A DNA stretch of 46,671 nt from Candidatus Methylomirabilis sp. (GTDB lineage: Bacteria > DYJV01). The translations under genes and the position numbers were made by a program. Under the pieces are notes generated by a model, which was not told the origin of the DNA, did not search any database, and saw only the letters and a list, made by a program, of their open reading frames with translations. The stretch's first letter is position 1. Every line of letters starts with the position of its first letter. The stretch is taken from positions 1 through 46,671 of the forward strand of contig DYJV01000010.1 in the NCBI GenBank assembly GCA_020722945.1, in the 5' to 3' direction. Shown here one piece after another: positions 17,335 to 27,001 of the stretch.

Positions 17335-20331
17335 TTAAATTTTTTCTGTGATAAGATTTTTCTTCTCTATAATATTATCGTAAGTTTCTTTGAATTTAAG
17401 AGATAACTCCTCTGCCATAGCCATAATTTCACTCTTCATATTTATATTTTTGGTGTCTATGAAGATATTAATCTTATCGTGGACGTCTTTGTGAAGCTGT
17501 TTTAACTCTTCTAATTTACGGCTATCTTTGATAAACTCTTCACCCTTCTCATATAGCCATTTGCCACAAAAACAGTTATTATGATCTTTTTTATGACTGT
17601 CTATATTCTCACCCTTTTCAACTGATAAAAATATATCAATGATATTTTTTAAGTGTGTAGTTGCCATATATGAAAGGTGAGTCTCCTCCTTAAACTTAAA
17701 TTTAGAGAATTGGTAGTTTACTTGCTCAAGATGTTGATTCCCTAATAAAATATCAGATTCCACATCCTTTGTAAAAGAGTTTACCTCTCCAGCAAGATGA
17801 ACATTTTTTTCAGCAATTTGAAAAATTTTGTCTGCTACACTGCTCTGCTCATCTAATGCAATCTTTACCTCTTTGATTCTTCCCACTATTTCAGGAATGT
17901 CAGTGATAATTTGTGCTATTTTCTCTTTTACATCTACGGTTGTATCCTCTGTGTTTTTTGCAACTTTTGTCATAAGCTCCATATTTTTTATAAGGTCATT
18001 CCCTGTTTCATTCTGTTTGTAGACAGATTTTGCTATGTCTTTAACTGTAGATGCAACAATTTTAGCTTTTTCAAGAATATTGTCCCCTGCTGATTTAAGG
18101 TCATCTTGAATTTTATCAATATTTTCAACTTCATTTAAAACTTTTTCTACAGATTTCATTATACCTTTGCTTACTTCTGCCTGCTCTACAGCAGAGTTAC
18201 TAATTTGGGTTATATATTGGAGAACAGTGTCGTTTGAATACACTATTTGATCTATAACTTTTCCAGATTCTTCTGTAAGAGAAGAGCCCTCCTTTACTTT
18301 GCTTTCACCATACTTCATCTTTTCTGTTGCCTGAACTACCTCTTTCTGTATCCCTTTTATAAGATTTGCAATCTCGCCTGTTGCAGATGAGCTTCTCTCG
18401 GCAAGTTTTCTGACCTCATCAGCAACAACGGCAAAACCTTTTCCATGTTCTCCTGCTCTTGCTGCTTCTATAGCTGCATTTAAGGCAAGCAAATTTGTCT
18501 GTTCACTTATTTCATTGATTACATCGGTAATTTCACCAATGTTTAGTGCTGAATCTTCAAGCTGATTGATTGTGCTCCCAAGGTCTGAAACTATGTTTTT
18601 TATCTCATCCATAGAAGTTGTTACTTTATTTAGAGATTCTTTTCCTAATTTGGCTTTCTGTTGAGCCTCTCTTGTAACTTTAAGAGTATCGTTGGAGTTA
18701 TTAGCAACAGCATCAATACTTGCAGATTGCTCAGCTATTGCTGCTGAAACATCATCTACAGCTCTCTTTATGGATGTTACAGCAGTTGCGGAGTTGTTTA
18801 TTGATGACATTACTACTGAACCTGCTTCTCCCACTGATTGGCTATTGTTTTCTATATCGTTAATTTGACTGTTGACCTCTTCCATAACTTTTTTCATCTC
18901 TTGAAGAGATTCAGATGTGTTCCCCACTTGCTGCAGAAGAGCATCAGAATTTGATGTTAGCTCCTCTGATGATTGTTTTACTTTGTCAATAGTAGTTCCA
19001 AGATTGTCTACAAAAGTGAATGTTGTGTCAACATTGGAGTGGACATCTTTTATAGACCTTGACATCTCTAAAATAGCAGAGGATGTTTCTTCTACTGATT
19101 GTTTTTGGGCATCACTTATTTTGCTGAGCTTTGTTGAAGCAATAAGGACTTTGTCGGTAGATACATCAGCCATGCCTGCGAAGTATCCCATTGAAATAAT
19201 GAGATTTTGTAATTTATCTACAAAAATGTTAAACCAATTAGAAAGCTCCCCGATCTCATCATTGATATTGTATGAGAGTTTCTTTCGTAGATCCCCTTCA
19301 CCTGATGATATATCTTTTAAAATATTTTTTATTTCATTGATAGGTTTGATGATAATATTTGAAAGTGTAAAAGATATTATAAAGACTAATATTGCAGAAA
19401 CAAGTATAATGATAATTGATATTTTAAATATTTTTTGGTTGAAGAGAAATACCTCAGAAGTCTCTCCACCACTTGCAATTTTCCAGTTGATAAAATTATC
19501 TATTTTAAGAGTTGTAAATGCTGTGAGCTTATCTATATCTTTAAAATTGTAATTTGCTACCCCTGTGTCTTTGCTGTTAAAAATATTGAAAAGATTAGCT
19601 AATCCAAGGTCTTTTATATTTTTAAAGTAGAGATCTTTGTTGGGGTGTGCAATTGTTTCCCCTGAGCTTTTTATTATAAAAGGGTAGAAAGTTTTTAATC
19701 CTATACTTTTGTAATCTTTTGTTTTCTCTTGGAGGATGTTCTCAATGGTGTTCCAACTCATCCTTCCAATAAGTGCACCTAAAAATTGTGTGCCAGAAGC
19801 ATTTTTATCATAAAATGGTGTAGCGAATGTAATGCCATATAATCCCTTTTTGTCAATTTTCTCAGTAATCCCTTTATCTAATATATCAAAATCACTCATA
19901 TAAATTTTGTTGTCTTTGTTGACTTTCTTAAAGATTGAAGAGTTTGACATATCAATCCCAATCAAAGAGTCAAGTGAGGATGATACGATTTTACCATTTC
20001 TATCAAGGAGATAAAAAAATGCAAAATCTGGTTTGTTTTTGATAAGTTTTTTTAATTTGGATGTGATTGTGTCGTAACCAAACTCCATTGCAAGAAAAGA
20101 CTTCTCTTCTGACATAGTATCTTGCCATATAATAAAAGAGTTCAGCTCCTTTTCTAAAGAAGATTGAATAAATTCTTTTATAAAGATAACATCATTTGTT
20201 AGCTTTGATATCTCATTATCCTTAGAATGAGTTTTAAAAAGGTTTGTAGTAACAAAGGTTGCAAGGATTGTAGGAATTATAGCTACCAGTATAAATGATA
20301 CAATCATCTTCTTTTTTATGGTCAGTTTCAT
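17335..20331 (-). CDS. Methyl-accepting chemotaxis protein with C-terminal CZB zinc-binding domain
   Basis: 998-residue transmembrane chemoreceptor. Order: TM1 (about 8-30), a large periplasmic Cache-like sensor (about 35-300), TM2 (about 306-330), HAMP ([13 protein letters not shown]...), and a long coiled-coil signalling domain. The signalling domain has the invariant hairpin [20 protein letters not shown] followed by [19 protein letters not shown] (about 607-645). The C-terminal CZB domain (about 880-975) has [20 protein letters not shown] and LHKDVH, i.e. the His/Cys zinc ligands. CZB receptors have been linked to zinc, hypochlorous acid and redox sensing. It is a single-gene unit with its own terminator. 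The ligand is unknown. Confidence 0.92.
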   Translation of the reverse strand: MKLTIKKKMIVSFILVAIIPTILATFVTTNLFKTHSKDNEISKLTNDVIFIKEFIQSSLEKELNSFIIWQDTMSEEKSFLAMEFGYDTITSKLKKLIKNKPDFAFFYLLDRNGKIVSSSLDSLIGIDMSNSSIFKKVNKDNKIYMSDFDILDKGITEKIDKKGLYGITFATPFYDKNASGTQFLGALIGRMSWNTIENILQEKTKDYKSIGLKTFYPFIIKSSGETIAHPNKDLYFKNIKDLGLANLFNIFNSKDTGVANYNFKDIDKLTAFTTLKIDNFINWKIASGGETSEVFLFNQKIFKISIIIILVSAILVFIISFTLSNIIIKPINEIKNILKDISSGEGDLRKKLSYNINDEIGELSNWFNIFVDKLQNLIISMGYFAGMADVSTDKVLIASTKLSKISDAQKQSVEETSSAILEMSRSIKDVHSNVDTTFTFVDNLGTTIDKVKQSSEELTSNSDALLQQVGNTSESLQEMKKVMEEVNSQINDIENNSQSVGEAGSVVMSSINNSATAVTSIKRAVDDVSAAIAEQSASIDAVANNSNDTLKVTREAQQKAKLGKESLNKVTTSMDEIKNIVSDLGSTINQLEDSALNIGEITDVINEISEQTNLLALNAAIEAARAGEHGKGFAVVADEVRKLAERSSSATGEIANLIKGIQKEVVQATEKMKYGESKVKEGSSLTEESGKVIDQIVYSNDTVLQYITQISNSAVEQAEVSKGIMKSVEKVLNEVENIDKIQDDLKSAGDNILEKAKIVASTVKDIAKSVYKQNETGNDLIKNMELMTKVAKNTEDTTVDVKEKIAQIITDIPEIVGRIKEVKIALDEQSSVADKIFQIAEKNVHLAGEVNSFTKDVESDILLGNQHLEQVNYQFSKFKFKEETHLSYMATTHLKNIIDIFLSVEKGENIDSHKKDHNNCFCGKWLYEKGEEFIKDSRKLEELKQLHKDVHDKINIFIDTKNINMKSEIMAMAEELSLKFKETYDNIIEKKNLITEKI

Positions 20332-20603
20332 TGGAGTGCCCCTATTTTTATATTTTTTTCAAAAAAAATTAAAACGTATATTATTATCAAAATAATATTA
20401 TTATTGTCAATATAAAATTAATAGAGTTTTTATATTTAAAGTTGTATTCAAAGTTAATAAAGATTCAGTTTTAAAGAGTATTGAAAAATGTGTCTAAAAA
20501 ATTTAATAAATTTTTTAGATTAAAAGATTGAGAATATAAAGAGTTATATTTGTGGTTTGGTATAAAATAATAGGAAGTTTGTAAAGGTTAAATGTGAAAA
20601 AAT
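20332..20603. other. Intergenic region upstream of the chemoreceptor
   Basis: Very AT-rich, with runs of ATTATT around 20380-20410 and no gene. I looked for a sigma-28 promoter ahead of the chemoreceptor and did not see the GCCGATAA box. Confidence 0.35.
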
Positions 20604-20635
20604 ATCATGAAAGAGCCATTGAGCTCTTCCATGAT
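20604..20635 (-). terminator. Rho-independent terminator of the rhodanese gene
   Basis: A 13-bp stem with one G-T pair (20604-20616 with 20623-20635) and a six-base loop, followed in the minus direction by TATTTTTTCAC. It begins 15 bases after the rhodanese stop codon. Confidence 0.85.
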
Positions 20636-20649
20636 TTAGATAAAAATAA

Positions 20650-21255
20650 TTATTTTACTTTTTCTACATCTTGTGGATAAAGAAATTTGGGATCCATACT
20701 GTAAGTCTCTGGAAGTCCATAATATCGCCAGCCATTTGTTCTACTTCTGTGGCCGTTGTATGAAGAGTATTTGCTGGCTAAATCTTTCTCCTCTTTTGAT
20801 AATCCGTGAAACTTATCACCTTCAAAACCATCTGTTACCTGATAAAGTTTTTTGAATGTCCCATCTTTGTGTAGTTCTGCAATAGCTTCTGCACTTCTGT
20901 GCCCACTTCTACACATTATGAGGAGATTATCTGTAGGTTTGAATTTCTTTTTAAGTTCAGCAATAAAATCTTTATTAGCAACTTTTTTGTAGGCAGTAGA
21001 TTTACTGTTTTTGTCTTTTATTCCAAGCTCAAAAGTGTAAAACTTGTATGGGAAATTGTAAGCTCCTACAGCATGACCTATATCCTGATATTCAAAGCGT
21101 GTCCTCACATCTATGAGATAGGTGTTAGGCTCACTTTTCATAAGATGATACGCTTGTAATGATGTAATATTTGTGGCAAATTCGGAATCTCTAGCCCAGC
21201 AGAGGGACAATATAGAGATTAAAAATACAGATATTAAAATAATTTTCTTTAACAT
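20650..21255 (-). CDS. Exported rhodanese-domain protein
   Basis: 201 residues with a signal peptide (1 to about 21, ending CWA) and one rhodanese domain. It has YLIDVRTRFEYQDIGHAVGA (about 46-65) and the catalytic loop MCRSGHRSAEA with Cys115 as persulfide carrier. It should act in the periplasm, moving or holding sulfane sulfur; oxidising thiosulfate or polysulfide chemistry is possible. Single gene with its own promoter (TTGACT at 21308-21313, 17-base spacer, TATTTA at 21285-21290), a good AGGAGG site and its own terminator. A Fur-box-like palindrome lies just upstream of the -35. Confidence 0.88.
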   Translation of the reverse strand: MLKKIILISVFLISILSLCWARDSEFATNITSLQAYHLMKSEPNTYLIDVRTRFEYQDIGHAVGAYNFPYKFYTFELGIKDKNSKSTAYKKVANKDFIAELKKKFKPTDNLLIMCRSGHRSAEAIAELHKDGTFKKLYQVTDGFEGDKFHGLSKEEKDLASKYSSYNGHRSRTNGWRYYGLPETYSMDPKFLYPQDVEKVK

Positions 21256-21323
21256 AGTTGCCTCCTTTTCTTTTTTATTTAAAATAAATAATAGAAATTT
21301 TTTAAAAAGTCAATAATTAAGTT

Positions 21324-21338
21324 TGACAATGATTATCA
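21324..21338 (-). promoter_or_regulatory. Fur-box-like 7-1-7 palindrome upstream of the rhodanese gene
   Basis: TGACAATGATTATCA matches the 7-1-7 Fur core TGATAATnATTATCA at all but one position. It lies ten bases upstream of the presumed -35 box (21308-21313) of the rhodanese gene. Iron or another metal may therefore regulate this gene. The motif is seen; function is inferred. Confidence 0.45.
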
Positions 21339-21548
21339 AATATAAAGTAAAGATTCTACCCTATTGGAGAGGAGAAGTAATGTAATAAAGAGAGGTTACG
21401 GCAGAATAATAGGCTGAAAGAAAAATAAAAAATAAAAAATAAAAAAAGAGAAAATAGTGTAAACACTATTAAAGTCAAGCAAAATTACCCAGTTTAGGTG
21501 GGGAGTTTTTAAAATTTTGTGCCAATCTGATAAAAAATAATCCAATAT

Positions 21549-22148
21549 TCATAATTTTTCTAATGTAGGAGGAGAACCGACAATATAATCTATCTCTTGC
21601 CATAACTCTTCTATCCCATTTTTTTTAAGCGATGAAACAATGATAGGTTCTACTATAGGGTAGCTCCTCTTAAATTTTTTGATAGAATTTGTAATTTCAT
21701 TGTTGGAAAATTTGTCAGCTTTTGTAAAAGCTACTAAAAAAGGTTTCTCTATCTGGTTTAAAAAATCTGTAAAAGAAATATCAATATCTGTGAATAATCT
21801 TCTTATATCAACAAGATGTATTACGCCTTTGAGGTTCTTGGAGCGTTGGAAGAAAGTAGTTATCAGATTGTCCCAAGTTGTTCGTGTGTTTTTATCAATT
21901 TTTGCAAAACCGAAACCTGGTAAATCAACAAAGTAAAATTGGTTATTTATTAGGAAATAGTTAACAGATTTAGTGAATCCCGGCTTCGAACTTGTTTTTA
22001 CAAGTTTTTTTCTGTTGAGCAGAGTGTTTATAAGGGTCGATTTCCCACAGTTGGACCTTCCAGCAAAGGCTATCTGTGGAAAATTGTCATCAATAAATTG
22101 AGATGGAGCAAAAGCACTTTTTATAAATTCTGCGGATAATATTTTCAT
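21549..22148 (-). CDS. engB: Ribosome-biogenesis GTPase EngB (YsxC/YihA)
   Basis: Cytosolic GTPase needed for large-subunit assembly. 199 residues, the usual size. G motifs are seen in order: G1 GRSNCGKSTL (about 31-40), the G2 threonine in KPGFTKSVNYF, G3 DLPGFG, G4 FTKADK, and G5 VSSLKKNG. It is not obviously cotranscribed with the rhodanese gene (about 290-base gap that contains a promoter). Confidence 0.95.
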   Translation of the reverse strand: MKILSAEFIKSAFAPSQFIDDNFPQIAFAGRSNCGKSTLINTLLNRKKLVKTSSKPGFTKSVNYFLINNQFYFVDLPGFGFAKIDKNTRTTWDNLITTFFQRSKNLKGVIHLVDIRRLFTDIDISFTDFLNQIEKPFLVAFTKADKFSNNEITNSIKKFKRSYPIVEPIIVSSLKKNGIEELWQEIDYIVGSPPTLEKL

Positions 22149-22374
22149 ACAAACCCTTCTTAATTCAAATAATTAAAAAAATTTACCATAAAAGATAAAA
22201 AAAATAAACATTAAATATAAATGGTTCTAATTGTCTTAAAATTAAATATTACTAACTGTAGTAAGTTACTATAAATCCATAACTTTGAGTGTAGATAGAC
22301 TCTGCCAACCGAAATTTTCATTGTAAAAATAAAAAAAGTAGAGAAAAAGAGTTGACCGAAATAAAAAAGTATGA

Positions 22375-22398
22375 TAATAATTAATTTATTAATTATTA
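22375..22398. promoter_or_regulatory. Perfect AT palindrome upstream of the flavoprotein gene
   Basis: TAATAATTAA (22375-22384), four-base spacer, TTAATTATTA (22389-22398): perfect 10-base arms ending 21 bases before the start codon at 22420. The arms are pure AT, so chance is possible in this genome. The position would suit an operator for a redox-responsive repressor, but no known consensus fits. Confidence 0.3.
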
Positions 22399-22419
22399 AA
22401 AGGATAAAAGGAGAAGATC

Positions 22420-23775
22420 ATGAAAGAGAAATTAGTAATTATAGGAGCATCAGCTGCAGGTATATCGGCTGCTTTTTTAGCAAAAAAGCTAAATCCAGAA
22501 GTAGATATTTTATTAGTAAGAAATGTTCCTAATACACCTGTTCCATGTGGTATCCCATATATTTATGGGACATTAAAGGAAGTTTCTAAAAATATAATAT
22601 CTGATCAGCAGCTTATTAATTCAGGTATTGAAATCAAAATTGGACATGTGACCAAGATTGAGCCATCATCCAATTTTATTATCTTTGACAATGGAGAGAA
22701 AGTTTTTTTTGACAAGCTTCTTTTAGCAACAGGGTCTTTACCATTTCTACCTCCGATAGATGGGATTAACCTTAAAAATGTCTATACTATAAAGAAAAAT
22801 CCTCTTGAGCTCACACCTATAAATGATTCTTTGAAGGATGCTAAAGATATTGTTATTATTGGTGGTGGATTTATCGGTGTTGAAATGAGTGAACAGATAG
22901 CATCTTTAAAGGGTAAAGCTGCTAATGTAACTATTATTGAGATGTTGCCTTACTGTCTTATGACTGCTTGTGAAATCGACTTATGTGTTGCTGCAGAAGA
23001 TGAGATGAAAAAATTGGGCATAAATATTTTGACAAAATCTCAGGTAGTTTCATTATCTGGTGATCAGAATGGGAATGTTAGCTCTGTAAACTTAAAAGAT
23101 GGTAAAAGTTTGAAAGCAGACCTTGTTATTATAGCAATTGGAGCAGTTCCAAATACAGAGCTTGCTCTTAATTCAGGTATCGAGGGGGATAAGAGATCAG
23201 GTATCAAAGTAGATAAATTTTTAAGAACCAATTTTAATAATATTTACGCTGCTGGGGATTGTGTCGAGAAGTTCTCTTTTGTTACAGGTGAGCCTGCTCC
23301 TATAAGATTGGCATCTGTTGCAGCGTATGAAGGTGTAATAGCTATTTCAAACTTACTTGGATGTAAACTAATAAATAGGGGAGCACTTGGTGCTTTCTCA
23401 ACAAAGATAGGTGATACTGCATTGGGTGCTGCTGGTTTGACAAAGGAGCAGTGTGAGAGAGCAAACATAGAGTATATAGTTGGAGAGTTTACAGGTCCTG
23501 ACAAACATCCTGCTACTCTACCCAATACTGTTGCCAATATGAAGGCTATACTGATTTTTAGAAAAAACAGTGGACTCCTTATTGGTGGTCATATCAAAGG
23601 TGGTGAATCTACAGGACAGATGGTAAATATTGTTGCTACTGCTATACAGGCAAGATTAACAGTGGAAGACCTTTACAATATGCAGGTTGCAACACACCCT
23701 TTGCTTACAGGATCTCCAGTAGCTTTTCATATAAATAAAGCAGCTGAAGATGCTTATATAAAGTATATCAAATAG
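22420..23775 (+). CDS. FAD-dependent CoA-disulfide reductase / NADH oxidase family protein
   Basis: 451-residue pyridine-nucleotide-disulfide oxidoreductase of the single-cysteine group. FAD site IIGASAAGISAA (residues 7-18). The redox cysteine is Cys43 in TPVPCGIPY, the position known from CoA-disulfide reductase. NAD(P)H site VIIGGGFIGVEMSE (about 145-158), FAD ribityl site YAAGDCVE, and a C-terminal dimer domain with HPLLTGSP. Candidate reactions are reduction of CoA disulfide, polysulfide or oxygen. It is preceded by GGAG about nine bases from the ATG and followed by a terminator, so it is a single-gene unit. Confidence 0.87.
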   Translation: MKEKLVIIGASAAGISAAFLAKKLNPEVDILLVRNVPNTPVPCGIPYIYGTLKEVSKNIISDQQLINSGIEIKIGHVTKIEPSSNFIIFDNGEKVFFDKLLLATGSLPFLPPIDGINLKNVYTIKKNPLELTPINDSLKDAKDIVIIGGGFIGVEMSEQIASLKGKAANVTIIEMLPYCLMTACEIDLCVAAEDEMKKLGINILTKSQVVSLSGDQNGNVSSVNLKDGKSLKADLVIIAIGAVPNTELALNSGIEGDKRSGIKVDKFLRTNFNNIYAAGDCVEKFSFVTGEPAPIRLASVAAYEGVIAISNLLGCKLINRGALGAFSTKIGDTALGAAGLTKEQCERANIEYIVGEFTGPDKHPATLPNTVANMKAILIFRKNSGLLIGGHIKGGESTGQMVNIVATAIQARLTVEDLYNMQVATHPLLTGSPVAFHINKAAEDAYIKYIK

Positions 23776-23813
23776 TCTTTCTCTTTTAAATCACCTAAAA
23801 TAGATGTAATTTT

Positions 23814-23851
23814 GAGAGATCTGTCTAAAAGCAGGTCTCTCTTCTCTTTTT
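23814..23851 (+). terminator. Terminator after the flavoprotein gene
   Basis: A 10-bp stem with one G-T pair, GAGAGATCTG (23814-23823) with CAGGTCTCTC (23832-23841), and an eight-base loop, followed by TTCTCTTTTT. Confidence 0.8.
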
Positions 23852-24041
23852 CCGGAAAGGGTAGTTCACCTTTTACTTTATATCTCTTATTTTGATAAAT
23901 AAAATTAATGGTTAAAAGTATAAATAAATAGAAGATTACTATTATGTGAGATATTGGAAAAAATTTTAGTAATTAAAAAGCAGGTATAGATTTCTAATTT
24001 GAAATTGTTAAAAAATTAATTTTAGAACAAAAAAGCAAATA

Positions 24042-25802
24042 CTATTTTTTTGTAATATCGAGAAAAAATTTTTCAAATTCATCAATAACGACTCTGTCGC
24101 AAAAGAGCACTTGGTTGTTAAGAGATATGTCTGAACGTAATTTAATGTTTAGCTCCTTATTATTTGCAATAAGTATTGCTTTTGTTACATAGTCATCAAA
24201 ATCTTCTGCAATAGGGTATGTTATCCCCATTTTATGATACATCCCATAAGTGAATCGACTACAAGCAAGATTACCAGGGAGTGTAACTATTGGAGTTGAT
24301 ACTGCAAATGATTGCAGGGATGTTGTCCCACCATTAAAATAAATAGTATCAAGGATTACATCAGATAATTTTAAAAAGCATAGATATTTATTAAAGGGAA
24401 GCTCCTCTATAAAGATAATTTTTTCTGATTTTGAGATGCTCTTTCTAAAACGCCCGATTAGCTGCTCTCTCCATTGTTGATTTTTCTTGTTGTAAAATAA
24501 GATAATTTTACTATTTTCATCATCAGTTGTTATTTTATTTATAATGTAATCAAAATCGGGGTGAATTTTGAATAAACTTTGGTTTATGCAGTAAATTTTA
24601 TCGTTTTTTGATAAACCAAAATCTTCAAAATTGAGAGATATCTCATCTTTTATTTGAGGTTTATCGTAATACCATGTGAGTGAATCAAATTTTACTAATT
24701 TTTCGGTATAAAAATCTTGACCATTTGCAACTTCCCAATGTTTTGAGGAGATATAATAATCTATTGTTTCGATACCTGTAGTGTGAGGGTGTCCTGTGTA
24801 AGTAATCTGTAACGGAGCTAATTTTGACATTGCAAGAAAGTAAGTATAAGGTTCGAGACCTATGTCAGTGAAGAATAGGATATTAAGGTTGTTTTCTAAA
24901 ATAGATTTTTGGATAACTTTTATATTACTTGGAAGCTGAATAAATTTACTGCAATTTTTTTTGAGATACAAAATAGAGTCATCCTCAACATAGCCTATTG
25001 AAAAAATTATAACTTCAAATATCTCTTTATTAAGATTGGCTATCCACCCCCTTGAAACATCGCTTACAGAGTGTTTGCGAAAAAAAGTTGATACGAAGCC
25101 TATCTTTATCCTTTTTGATTTTTTTGTATCTGAATCTTTAGGCTGGTATTGAGCAAAAAAATTTGCAGCAACCCTTTTTTTAAAAAATTTGTAGATTTTG
25201 TTATTCAATGATTTATTGCACTCTCCATGATAGCCGAGATAAAACGTGGTTGCTCCTATATCTTCTGTTGGGTTACTAATATAAGACTCTGAATATGAAT
25301 ATCTATCTATAAAATCGGAAATTTTTTTCCTTGATTTTAATATCTCCTCCTTGCTGTTGTAAATTGGCGGGAGGAGAAGAGCGATTTTAGTCATTACAGA
25401 GAGACCTTTTGAATGGTCAAATTTTAATGCCTGATGAAAAAATTTGTTTGCACTCTTAATGTCCCCATATTTTTCAAAAAGGATTCCAAGATTAAAAAAT
25501 TTCTCATAAGAGTCATTATCTCTTTTAAAACATTGGATTGCACTCTCATAATCTCCAATATCTCTAAATATGCATCCAAGATTATTGTAAATATTAGTGA
25601 GATTACTGTTTAGATGGAGTGCTTTCTGGTAAAAATTAATGGCATCTTTAAAATTTCTGTTTATCTGGTGTATTAACCCTATTTTGGCAAGAATTTGGGG
25701 ATTGTTGGGGGAATTTTGCAATATTGTGGTATATATAGATAGTGCTTCATAATAATTTCCTGAGTTAAATAGAGCATCACCGCTGTTAATCAGCGAATTC
25801 AT
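24042..25802 (-). CDS. TPR protein with O-GlcNAc-transferase-like (GT41/SPINDLY) glycosyltransferase domain
   Basis: 586 residues, cytosolic. Four or so TPR repeats (about 1-135) precede a GT41-like catalytic region (about 225-580). Seen in it are KIGFVSTFFRKHSVS, LAPLQITYTGHPHTTGIETIDYYI (family-typical GHP..TG..DY), and DVILDTIYFNGGTTSLQSFA followed by STPIVTLPG. Such enzymes transfer a sugar to protein Ser/Thr; in bacteria flagellin and adhesins are known targets. Its start overlaps the end of surE by 17 bases, so it is translated from the same message. It is the last gene of the ten-gene pyr-surE run. Confidence 0.85.
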   Translation of the reverse strand: MNSLINSGDALFNSGNYYEALSIYTTILQNSPNNPQILAKIGLIHQINRNFKDAINFYQKALHLNSNLTNIYNNLGCIFRDIGDYESAIQCFKRDNDSYEKFFNLGILFEKYGDIKSANKFFHQALKFDHSKGLSVMTKIALLLPPIYNSKEEILKSRKKISDFIDRYSYSESYISNPTEDIGATTFYLGYHGECNKSLNNKIYKFFKKRVAANFFAQYQPKDSDTKKSKRIKIGFVSTFFRKHSVSDVSRGWIANLNKEIFEVIIFSIGYVEDDSILYLKKNCSKFIQLPSNIKVIQKSILENNLNILFFTDIGLEPYTYFLAMSKLAPLQITYTGHPHTTGIETIDYYISSKHWEVANGQDFYTEKLVKFDSLTWYYDKPQIKDEISLNFEDFGLSKNDKIYCINQSLFKIHPDFDYIINKITTDDENSKIILFYNKKNQQWREQLIGRFRKSISKSEKIIFIEELPFNKYLCFLKLSDVILDTIYFNGGTTSLQSFAVSTPIVTLPGNLACSRFTYGMYHKMGITYPIAEDFDDYVTKAILIANNKELNIKLRSDISLNNQVLFCDRVVIDEFEKFFLDITKK

Positions 25803-26568
25803 AATCTTTTATAAGTTTGTTTAAACTTTTAAGAACAGAGTAATTGGTCAAATCAAGGTGAAGAGGGGTAACTGAAACAAAATTGTTTTCTACAGCATAA
25901 AGGTCTGTATCGTCATCATTGGAAAGATTGACAGGAGTCCCTGCAATCCAGTAATATTTTTTCCCTCTTGGATCAACATTTTCAACAATGATATCTTTGT
26001 ATGTCCTTTTGCCCTGTTTGGTCAGTTTCAAACCTTTTATCTTTTCGTAAGGTAGGTTAGGGACATTTACATTAAAAAAGCAGTCTCTAAAGATAAAATT
26101 GTTAAGATTATAAATTAATTTGGTTATTTTTTCAAGGTAGAGGATTGCAGGTTCATAATCGATATATTCAGGTTTTTTCTCAAAATCAACAACCATAGAG
26201 ATTGCAATTGATGGTAATCCAAGCAAACAACCCTCCATTGCACCAGCAACAGTCCCTGAATATGTTATGTCATCTCCAAGATTACCGCCATTGTTGATAC
26301 CTGAAACAAGCATATCAAACTTGATGTTTTTGAATATTTTACTTTTAGCAAGCATTATGCAATCTGTAGGTGTCCCATCAACTGCGAAGAAATTCTTCCC
26401 ATATTCGATGACTCTTAGGGGATAGTTTATGGTGAGTGAATGGCTACAGCATGATTGCTCCCTTAGTGGAGCAATTATAAAGACTTCATGATCTTTCTCA
26501 AAATATTTTTTGAGGGATAAAAGTCCTTCAGATTCAATCCCATCATCATTTGTAAGGAGTATGTTCAT
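25786..26568 (-). CDS. surE: 5'/3'-nucleotidase SurE
   Basis: Metal-dependent nucleoside monophosphatase of stationary-phase survival type. 260 residues. The N-terminal metal site MNILLTNDDGIESEGL, then REQSCCSHSLT, DGTPTDCIML and VSGINNGGNLGDDITYSGTVAGAMEG are all typical. Eleven bases behind the thioesterase gene; the glycosyltransferase reading frame begins within its last codons. Confidence 0.95.
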   Translation of the reverse strand: MNILLTNDDGIESEGLLSLKKYFEKDHEVFIIAPLREQSCCSHSLTINYPLRVIEYGKNFFAVDGTPTDCIMLAKSKIFKNIKFDMLVSGINNGGNLGDDITYSGTVAGAMEGCLLGLPSIAISMVVDFEKKPEYIDYEPAILYLEKITKLIYNLNNFIFRDCFFNVNVPNLPYEKIKGLKLTKQGKRTYKDIIVENVDPRGKKYYWIAGTPVNLSNDDDTDLYAVENNFVSVTPLHLDLTNYSVLKSLNKLIKDYEFAD

Positions 26569-26579
26569 AGGTGATTTTT

Positions 26580-26966
26580 TCAGGAGAGAACATGCTTCTC
26601 AAGAACGTAACAGTTAAATGTCCCTGAAAAAATTTTTTTGCCATCTGCCTCTGCTTCAACTTCAACAATATTTTTCTTCCCCTCTGATTTTATTAGGAAG
26701 GCTTTTGCTACTACCTTCTGACCAAGTTTCACTGGTGCCCAAAATCTAACTTCTGCACCACCCAATACAACAAAGGGATGGTTTACACAGACCATTGCTG
26801 CATAATCAGCAAGACCAAATGTAAAACCACCATGTATCAATCCCTCGTCATCAACAACCATATCTTTATTGGTATTGAGGGATACTTTTGAAAACCCCTC
26901 TTTTAAATCAATTATCTCTCCGAGATATTTTTTATCAGCTAACTTATGAGTGTTTTGTGGAAGCAT
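26580..26966 (-). CDS. Hotdog-fold thioesterase (PaaI-like)
   Basis: 128-residue single hotdog domain. The signature helix IHGGFTFGLADYAAMV (about 43-58) and the strand-forming second half (GGAEVRFWAPVKLGQKV) match the PaaI/YiiD-type acyl-CoA thioesterases. The Asp/Glu and His in the HGG...D helix are the usual catalytic area. The substrate is unknown. It lies in the pyr-surE run, 35 bases after the sirtuin gene. Confidence 0.75.
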   Translation of the reverse strand: MLPQNTHKLADKKYLGEIIDLKEGFSKVSLNTNKDMVVDDEGLIHGGFTFGLADYAAMVCVNHPFVVLGGAEVRFWAPVKLGQKVVAKAFLIKSEGKKNIVEVEAEADGKKIFSGTFNCYVLEKHVLS

Positions 26967-27001
26967 AGAAAGAAACTCCTTTTATTCAAATTTATTCAAT
27001 T

